Origin: CAZVCJ01 sp964625745
Lineage (GTDB): Bacteria; Chloroflexota; Anaerolineae; VGOG01
Direction: 5' to 3'
DNA: 44,722 bases
Assembly (NCBI GenBank): GCA_964625745.1
Contig: CAZVCJ010000012.1
Location: forward strand, 1 to 44,722
The notes beneath the pieces were generated by a model, which did no database searches, was not told the origin of the DNA, and saw only the letters and a list, made by a program, of their open reading frames with translations. The translations under genes and the position numbers were made by a program. Within the stretch, counting starts at the first letter, position 1. Each line of letters starts with the position of its first letter. This document shows, one piece after another, positions 40,192-44,722 of the stretch.

Positions 40192-40986
40192 CTATTGCAT
40201 TGACGCAAAGTCGTCCACAGCGCCCACGATGCGGGCCACTACTTCGTCCCGAACGTCGGCCAGGGACTTGCCTCCGATGGGAAGATCTCCCACCTTGCGA
40301 CCATGTCGCAAAACCATCACTCGGTCGGCGACCTCGAAGATGTCTTCCAGTCGATGGCTGATGACGATGATGGACGCCCCCTGGCGCTTGAGTTCGCGGA
40401 TCAAATCCAGCACTTTGCTGATGGCCGCCACGCTCAGGGCGGCGGTGGGCTCGTCCATGATGATCACCTTGGCGTCGAAGGCGGTTGCTCGGCCGATGGC
40501 CACCGCCTGCCGCTGCCCACCGGAGAGGTTCTCTACCTTTCGGCGCACCGAGGTGATGTCAATCTTCAGGCGGTCCATCAGGCGGCGGGCCTCCTGTTCC
40601 ATGCGTCGCTTGTTCATCACTTTCAGCAGCCCCAGGTTCAGCCGCACCACCTCCCGCCCCAGGAAGACGTTGCTGGCCACGTCCAGGTTATTAGCCAGCG
40701 CGTAATCCTGATACAGCATCTCGATGCCCAGGCGACGAGAGTCTTCGGGGCTGGCAATGTGGGCCTTCTGACCCTCAAGGTAGATGTCTCCCTCGTCGGG
40801 AATGTAGGCGCCGCTCAACACCTTCATCAGCGTGGACTTGCCGGCCGCGTTGTCCCCCACGAGGCCCATCAGCTCGTTCTGCCGCAGCGTCAGGTCTACA
40901 CCCCGCAGCGCCTGCACCGCCCCGAAGTTCTTCTTGATGGCTTGCATTTCGACGATCGGCGTATCGTCCGTCATAGTCCGTGCCAT
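40192..40986 (-). CDS. Single-domain CUT2 sugar ABC transporter ATPase (FrcA-like)
   Basis: 264 residues with one complete ABC domain: Walker A GDNAAGKST (near 44), Q-loop YQDYALANNLDV, signature LSGGQRQAVAIG (near 153), Walker B AKVIIMDEPTAAL and switch His in VISHRLEDIFEV. RbsA-type CUT2 ATPases have two ABC domains (about 500 residues); the single-domain form, as in FrcA, works as a dimer. It energises the adjacent permease. It starts 3 bases after the permease stop with AGGAGGAG-type sequence upstream, so translation is coupled. The EAA-less CUT2 partner is encoded immediately upstream. Confidence 0.92.
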   Translation of the reverse strand: MARTMTDDTPIVEMQAIKKNFGAVQALRGVDLTLRQNELMGLVGDNAAGKSTLMKVLSGAYIPDEGDIYLEGQKAHIASPEDSRRLGIEMLYQDYALANNLDVASNVFLGREVVRLNLGLLKVMNKRRMEQEARRLMDRLKIDITSVRRKVENLSGGQRQAVAIGRATAFDAKVIIMDEPTAALSVAAISKVLDLIRELKRQGASIIVISHRLEDIFEVADRVMVLRHGRKVGDLPIGGKSLADVRDEVVARIVGAVDDFASMQ

Positions 40987-40989
40987 CGC

Positions 40990-42006
40990 TTACCCTCTCC
41001 TCCTCCGGCGCAGGGTGTCGTACACTACAGCGATCACCAGCACCGTGCCCAGGACGATGTCCTGCAGGTAGGACGAGACGTTTATCAGCACCATCCCGTT
41101 CTGCATCACCCCCATGATCGCCGCCCCCAGAACGGCTCCCAGCACTGTTCCCTCGCCGCCAAAGAGGCTGGTGCCGCCGATGACCGTGGCGGAGATGGCC
41201 CACAACTCGTAGGCCGATCCTACCACCGGGGTGCCCTGCCCCAGCCGGGAGGCCAGCAGGATGCCCGTGATGCCGGCCATCACGCCGCTGGAGGCATAGC
41301 AGAACAGGCGCACGCGGTTCACGTTGATTCCTGAGACGCGAGCCGCCTCAATATTCCCGCCGACGGCGTAGATGTGACGCCCCAAGGTGGTGAGGTTCAG
41401 CATGAAGGCAACGATGAGGGCCACGATGACCAGAACGATAAACATGATAGGGATGGAGTAAAACTCCTCCTGGCCCAGCACCAGGAAGGGATGGCCGGAG
41501 GGGAAGACCACGGGGTAGCCCCGGGTGATGTAGGCTGCGGCTCCACGGGCCATCAGCCAGGTGCCGAGGGTGATGATGAAGGGAGGAACGTTGACCCTGG
41601 TGACGAAGAAGCCATGCCACAGTCCTACCCCTGCTGCCAAGACCAGGACGACGATGATGGCGGGTATCACGCCAAAGGAGGCGATCCCAAGCGCGCCTTT
41701 CAAGATCAGCCAGGCTACGCTCACCCCCGTGAGCGCGGTCATGGAACCCACCGAGAGGTCAATGCCGCCGGTGATGATGACCAGGATCTCGCCGATGCCC
41801 AGGATGCCGAAGGTGGCGATGAAGCGCATAATGATGGCCAGGTTGGCCGGCTTGGTAAAAACGCCTGGATTCCGCCACCAGAAGTAGCCGCAGAGGACGA
41901 TGAGAGCAAGCAGAACGTTCAACTCCCGGAAGCCGCCCCCCACACGAGGACGTTGCCGAACTCGAGAGATAACGGTTGCAGGGTTTAGCCGACCTGGGTT
42001 AGTCAC
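40990..42006 (-). CDS. CUT2 sugar ABC transporter permease (RbsC/FrcC-like)
   Basis: 338 residues from the GTG at 42006, chosen because AGGGGAG lies 5 bases upstream; a TTG at 42024 would add six residues. Eight to ten hydrophobic segments are visible with CUT2 permease hallmarks: TGGIDLSVGSMTALTGV, VPPFIITLGTWLMARG, RHIYAVGGNIEAARVSGI and AISATVIGGTSLFGGEGT. It forms the channel for a sugar taken up with the RbsB-like domains of the downstream lipoprotein. It is first in an operon with its own promoter at 42101-42129, separate from the CUT1 permeases. Confidence 0.93.
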   Translation of the reverse strand: MTNPGRLNPATVISRVRQRPRVGGGFRELNVLLALIVLCGYFWWRNPGVFTKPANLAIIMRFIATFGILGIGEILVIITGGIDLSVGSMTALTGVSVAWLILKGALGIASFGVIPAIIVVLVLAAGVGLWHGFFVTRVNVPPFIITLGTWLMARGAAAYITRGYPVVFPSGHPFLVLGQEEFYSIPIMFIVLVIVALIVAFMLNLTTLGRHIYAVGGNIEAARVSGINVNRVRLFCYASSGVMAGITGILLASRLGQGTPVVGSAYELWAISATVIGGTSLFGGEGTVLGAVLGAAIMGVMQNGMVLINVSSYLQDIVLGTVLVIAVVYDTLRRRRRG

Positions 42007-42033
42007 GGACACTCCCCTGTGCAAATGCTACAT

Positions 42034-42090
42034 CTGTCATTGCGAGCCCTTCGATACCTCAGGATAAACTCCGCGAAGCAATCCCCTCTG
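42034..42090. repeat. CATTGCGAG...GAAGCAATC dispersed repeat in the permease leader
   Basis: TGTCATTGCGAGCCCTTCGA, then TACCTCAGGA and CGCGAAGCAATCCCC. It shares its ends with the element at 18028-18322 and lies in the predicted 5-prime leader of the permease mRNA. Confidence 0.65.
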
Positions 42091-42100
42091 TTGCGAGTTG

Positions 42101-42129
42101 ATTATAATGCAAGTTCGCCGAGAAGTCAA
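42101..42129 (-). promoter_or_regulatory. Strong sigma70-type promoter of the CUT2 permease operon
   Basis: On the minus strand TTGACT (42129-42124) and a perfect TATAAT (42106-42101) have a 17-base spacer, between the end of the MalG-like gene and the CUT2 permease. Confidence 0.8.
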
Positions 42130-42145
42130 CCCACCTGTGTCTATT

Positions 42146-43006
42146 CTATCCCTTCAGGCCCGTGTAGGCGATGCCCTCGGTGAACTGTTTCTGGGTGACG
42201 AAATACAAGATCAGGATGGGCAAAATGGTGATGACCGAGCCCGCCATTTGCAGGTGAAAGTGCGCGCCAGCTTCGTCCAGAAAGGCCATCAGTCCTGCGG
42301 AGATCGGGCGCCACTCCGGCGTGTTGGTCACGAGCATCGGCCAGGCCAGTGCATTCCAGGCCCCGATGAAGCCAAAGATCACGATGGTCATCAATGCCGC
42401 TCGCGAGATCGGCAACACCACCTGGACCAGGTAGCGCACGTGCCCGGCGCCGTCAATCTGCGCCGAGTCCCACAGTTCGTGGGGAATCTGCGCGAAGAAC
42501 TGCCGCAGCAAAAAGATGCTGATGGCGCTGGCCATGAAGGGGACGGTGAGGGCAGGCCAATTGTTCACCCACGCAATCGGACCGATGCGCCCCAGCCAGG
42601 TGACGGTGATAAAGTTGGGAATCCATGTCAGGGCATCCGGTAGCATCAGCGTGGAAAGCAGGAGCGTGAACAGGAAATTCTTGGCCGGGAACTCCATACG
42701 GGCAAAAGCATAGGCAGCCAGGGTACAGAAAACGAGCTGTCCGCTGACAGTGATCGCGGTAATGATGACACTGTTGACGAAGTACTCGGAGAACTTGGCG
42801 TCCTCCCATGCCTCTGCATAGTTGTCCCACTGAGGCACTTTTGGGAGAATGGCCCGGCCCGTGGCCTCGCCCAGAGTCATCAGGGAGGCGCTAATCATCC
42901 AGAGGAAGGGCGCGATGACGACGACGACCCCGGCTGACAGGATCACGTAAGTGAGCACACGCCCGATATCTATGCGGCTTAGTTTGGCAGAAACATTGTT
43001 AGCCAT
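42146..43006 (-). CDS. CUT1 sugar ABC transporter permease (MalG-like)
   Basis: 286 residues with six membrane spans, typical of MalG-type permeases. The conserved EAA loop reads ELWDSAQIDGAGHVRYLVQV (near 188) and meets the ATPase. A periplasmic loop (LPKVPQWDNYAEAWEDAKFS) follows the first span, as is usual for the family. It starts inside the last codons of the MalF-like gene (8-base overlap). No CUT1 ATPase or separate MalE-like protein is encoded in the window; the MalE-like domain of the fused lipoprotein is the only candidate receptor seen. Confidence 0.93.
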   Translation of the reverse strand: MANNVSAKLSRIDIGRVLTYVILSAGVVVVIAPFLWMISASLMTLGEATGRAILPKVPQWDNYAEAWEDAKFSEYFVNSVIITAITVSGQLVFCTLAAYAFARMEFPAKNFLFTLLLSTLMLPDALTWIPNFITVTWLGRIGPIAWVNNWPALTVPFMASAISIFLLRQFFAQIPHELWDSAQIDGAGHVRYLVQVVLPISRAALMTIVIFGFIGAWNALAWPMLVTNTPEWRPISAGLMAFLDEAGAHFHLQMAGSVITILPILILYFVTQKQFTEGIAYTGLKG

Positions 43007-44681
43007 AGAACACCCTCTCTTGAGCGATGCGATTGTTGACCACTGTCAGGATCAGGACCAGGCCCAGTAGCACGATGGCCAAAGACGAGGCGTAGCCGTA
43101 GCGCGTGTTGCGGAAGAACTCTTGAAAGATGGCCACGCTGGCCGTATCAGTTGTGCCCAGCGCTGCTGGGTTGCGCAGCACCCACACGTGGTTGAAGGCC
43201 TTGAACGTGCCGATGACGGACATCAGCGTCAGGAAGTAGATGGTGGGGGATAACAAGGGGAGAGTGATGTGGCGGAACTGGGCCCCGCGCCCTGCGCCGT
43301 CAATCGCTGCGGCCTCGTAGAGCTCACCAGGAATACTGCCTAGCCCGGCCAGGAAGATGACCGTATCGTAGCCCACGTAGGTCCAAACGTTGTAGATAAT
43401 GATGACGGCCAGAGCCAGGCTTGGTCCCGCCGCCCATCCAGGCAGGGTGATCCCACAACCGGCGAGCATCTGAAAGATGCCGTCTGGTTCATCCAGCCAA
43501 AGCAGCGGCTCTGCCCCCAATAGCCCGATCAACATGTTGATGGGAGCATTGGGCCGCCCGGAGAATAACACCCGGAAGATCGCCGCTGATGCGACGGGAG
43601 GCGTGATGTAGGGCAAAAAGTAAACCACGCGAAAGAAACCCTTGGCCTTGATGTTCTGAAAGAGCAAGATGGCCAGAACGAGCGAGATGCCCAACTGGAC
43701 AGGCACTGTGCCGGCAGAGTAGTAGACGGTCACTTGCAGGCCCTGCCACCAATTCTTGTCACCGGCCGCGATGGCGCGCGGCAACTCGCCGATCAGCACC
43801 CACGCCCCCACCATCAGCGTCGTCGCCGCCGCCAGACGCAGCAGCGTGGCAGCCATCGTCGGACGATGGCTGGCGCTGCGCCACACCCACCATGCGGCCA
43901 GCAGAAGCACGAAGCCCGCGCTGATAGTCACTACCTGCGACCAGATCTCCAGTTGTTCGCCTTCGGCCAGGGCCTCGGCGTAGGCGGCCTGGATCTCGGT
44001 CCACGTCAGCCAGCCCAGGATGAGGCTGCCTCCCACCAACAGGAAGGTCAAGACAAACGAGGTGTAGTAAGTAGCGTTGCGCGGGCTGTGGGTTAAGAAG
44101 CGATTCGCCACGAAAGCCAGCCCCAGGCCCAGCGCCAGAATCAGCAGCGACGAGCGTAGCGCCGACTGCACCGTCGGCGCCCGCCAGGCCTCCCCCAGAA
44201 GTTGCAGGAAGAGCCCGCGAGTGCGCTCCAGCCCCTTGACCTTCTCTCCGATGTCGAGCACTTCAGGCAGCAAATAGACACCGAAGCGCACGAACTGGAC
44301 CAGGCTGCCCGCTGTCACCGCCGCTGGCACCAGCCATAACCACGGCTTGTCCCCGTGCTCGCGGGCTGTGCGCCGCGTTTGCAACAGGGTGCGTATCGCC
44401 AGCACAAGAAAGATGACGACCAGCCAGAAGGCCGCCACGTAAGCCAGATTGTCGAGCGCCTTGACGTAGTTACTCAGCCCCAGGTACCTGCCAGGGATAA
44501 TACGCCAGCGGTGCAGGCTGACGTAGGCGGCAAAGCCAATGGGGAACAGTCCAAAGATACCGATGATGAGGAACGCGGGTAGGAGAAAAACGTACGCTGT
44601 CAGGGCTTCTTTCAAGCGCCGCCATCGGCGTCCCGTGAGCAGGCCGGGGCGGGGAGTCATACGTTGCTCGACGATGGCCAT
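42999..44681 (-). CDS. CUT1 sugar ABC transporter permease (MalF-like), long form
   Basis: 560 residues, longer than most MalF-like permeases (about 300, or 514 for E. coli MalF). A normal first span (AYVFLLPAFLIIGIFGLFPI) is followed by an extra region of about 240 residues with several more spans (for example FWLVVIFLVLAIRTLL; SSLLILALGLGLAFVANRFL; YTSFVLTFLLVGGSLILGWL). The permease core then resumes at WWQGLQVTVYYSAGTVPVQL. The EAA loop is ELYEAAAIDGAGRGAQFRHI (near 468). The start ATG follows GGGGGAGG closely. It is first in an operon whose promoter must lie beyond the window edge. Confidence 0.9.
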   Translation of the reverse strand: MAIVEQRMTPRPGLLTGRRWRRLKEALTAYVFLLPAFLIIGIFGLFPIGFAAYVSLHRWRIIPGRYLGLSNYVKALDNLAYVAAFWLVVIFLVLAIRTLLQTRRTAREHGDKPWLWLVPAAVTAGSLVQFVRFGVYLLPEVLDIGEKVKGLERTRGLFLQLLGEAWRAPTVQSALRSSLLILALGLGLAFVANRFLTHSPRNATYYTSFVLTFLLVGGSLILGWLTWTEIQAAYAEALAEGEQLEIWSQVVTISAGFVLLLAAWWVWRSASHRPTMAATLLRLAAATTLMVGAWVLIGELPRAIAAGDKNWWQGLQVTVYYSAGTVPVQLGISLVLAILLFQNIKAKGFFRVVYFLPYITPPVASAAIFRVLFSGRPNAPINMLIGLLGAEPLLWLDEPDGIFQMLAGCGITLPGWAAGPSLALAVIIIYNVWTYVGYDTVIFLAGLGSIPGELYEAAAIDGAGRGAQFRHITLPLLSPTIYFLTLMSVIGTFKAFNHVWVLRNPAALGTTDTASVAIFQEFFRNTRYGYASSLAIVLLGLVLILTVVNNRIAQERVFYG

Positions 44682-44722
44682 ACCTCCCCCTTCGAAGATA
44701 CTTTCAAGCTCGTATCACAGCA

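Overview
The window is GC-rich bacterial DNA that reads most naturally as a Chloroflexota genome of the Anaerolineae type. The evidence is the gene families present: a CHAT-protease/STAND NTPase, family-5 uracil-DNA glycosylase, an MrfA/MrfB repair pair, a membrane-anchored reductive-dehalogenase-like protein, several MFS drug transporters, a Tex protein and sugar ABC transporters. Many dispersed palindromic repeats, inside as well as between genes, point the same way. This is inference from family content, since there is no rRNA or other marker here. The 100-N gap flanked by an exact 55-bp repeat indicates a short-read, probably metagenomic, scaffold. Promoters are easy to read: nine good sigma70-type sites all have a 17-bp spacer, often as divergent pairs.

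Layout. 1-3926 (minus): a CHAT-NTPase-TPR protein split by an in-frame TAG, followed by a partial small gene with a strong ribosome binding site. 4087-9147 (plus): uracil-DNA glycosylase from a likely leaderless mRNA, two paralogous alpha/alpha-toroid proteins, an 85-aa protein plus nucleotidyltransferase pair, an arginine-deiminase-fold enzyme crossing the assembly gap, and a broken nitroreductase. 9186-12342 (plus): a winged-helix regulator with its own promoter and terminator, then tex. 12379-15585: a divergent MATE exporter and FGGY sugar kinase. 15908-19546 (plus): a GNAT-fold protein, a two-cluster ferredoxin protein and an MFS transporter whose start lies in a repeat. 19605-24826: a histidine phosphatase (minus), a BrnT/CopG-type toxin-antitoxin pair, a 57-aa antitoxin-like gene, a four-helix membrane protein and two MFS transporters.

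24846-30483 (plus) is the most coherent functional block. It has an MrfA-type DEAD/DEAH helicase carrying an HNH nuclease module, a reductive-dehalogenase-like iron-sulfur protein with its own membrane anchor, and an MrfB/YprB-type exonuclease. MrfA and MrfB form a UvrABC-independent excision-repair pathway in Bacillus subtilis. 30462-32295 holds an EamA exporter converging on a GNAT/HEAT-repeat pair. 32993-36553 is a large secreted lipoprotein nuclease (lamin-tail, OB-fold and endonuclease/exonuclease/phosphatase domains).

36796-44681 (minus) is a hybrid sugar-uptake locus: CUT1-type permeases (MalF/MalG-like), then a separately promoted CUT2-type permease and single-domain ATPase, ending in a 1081-residue lipoprotein. 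That lipoprotein fuses two virtually identical RbsB-like binding domains (an exact 914-bp direct repeat) to a MalE-like binding domain.

The best candidates for something undescribed are: the CHAT-NTPase-TPR protein with its small neighbour; the helicase-HNH / dehalogenase-like / exonuclease block; the triple-domain binding protein that bridges two ABC transporter classes; and a family of GC-rich palindromic elements that sit in frame inside at least three genes. Alongside these, intergenic hairpins keep one loop while their stems vary.
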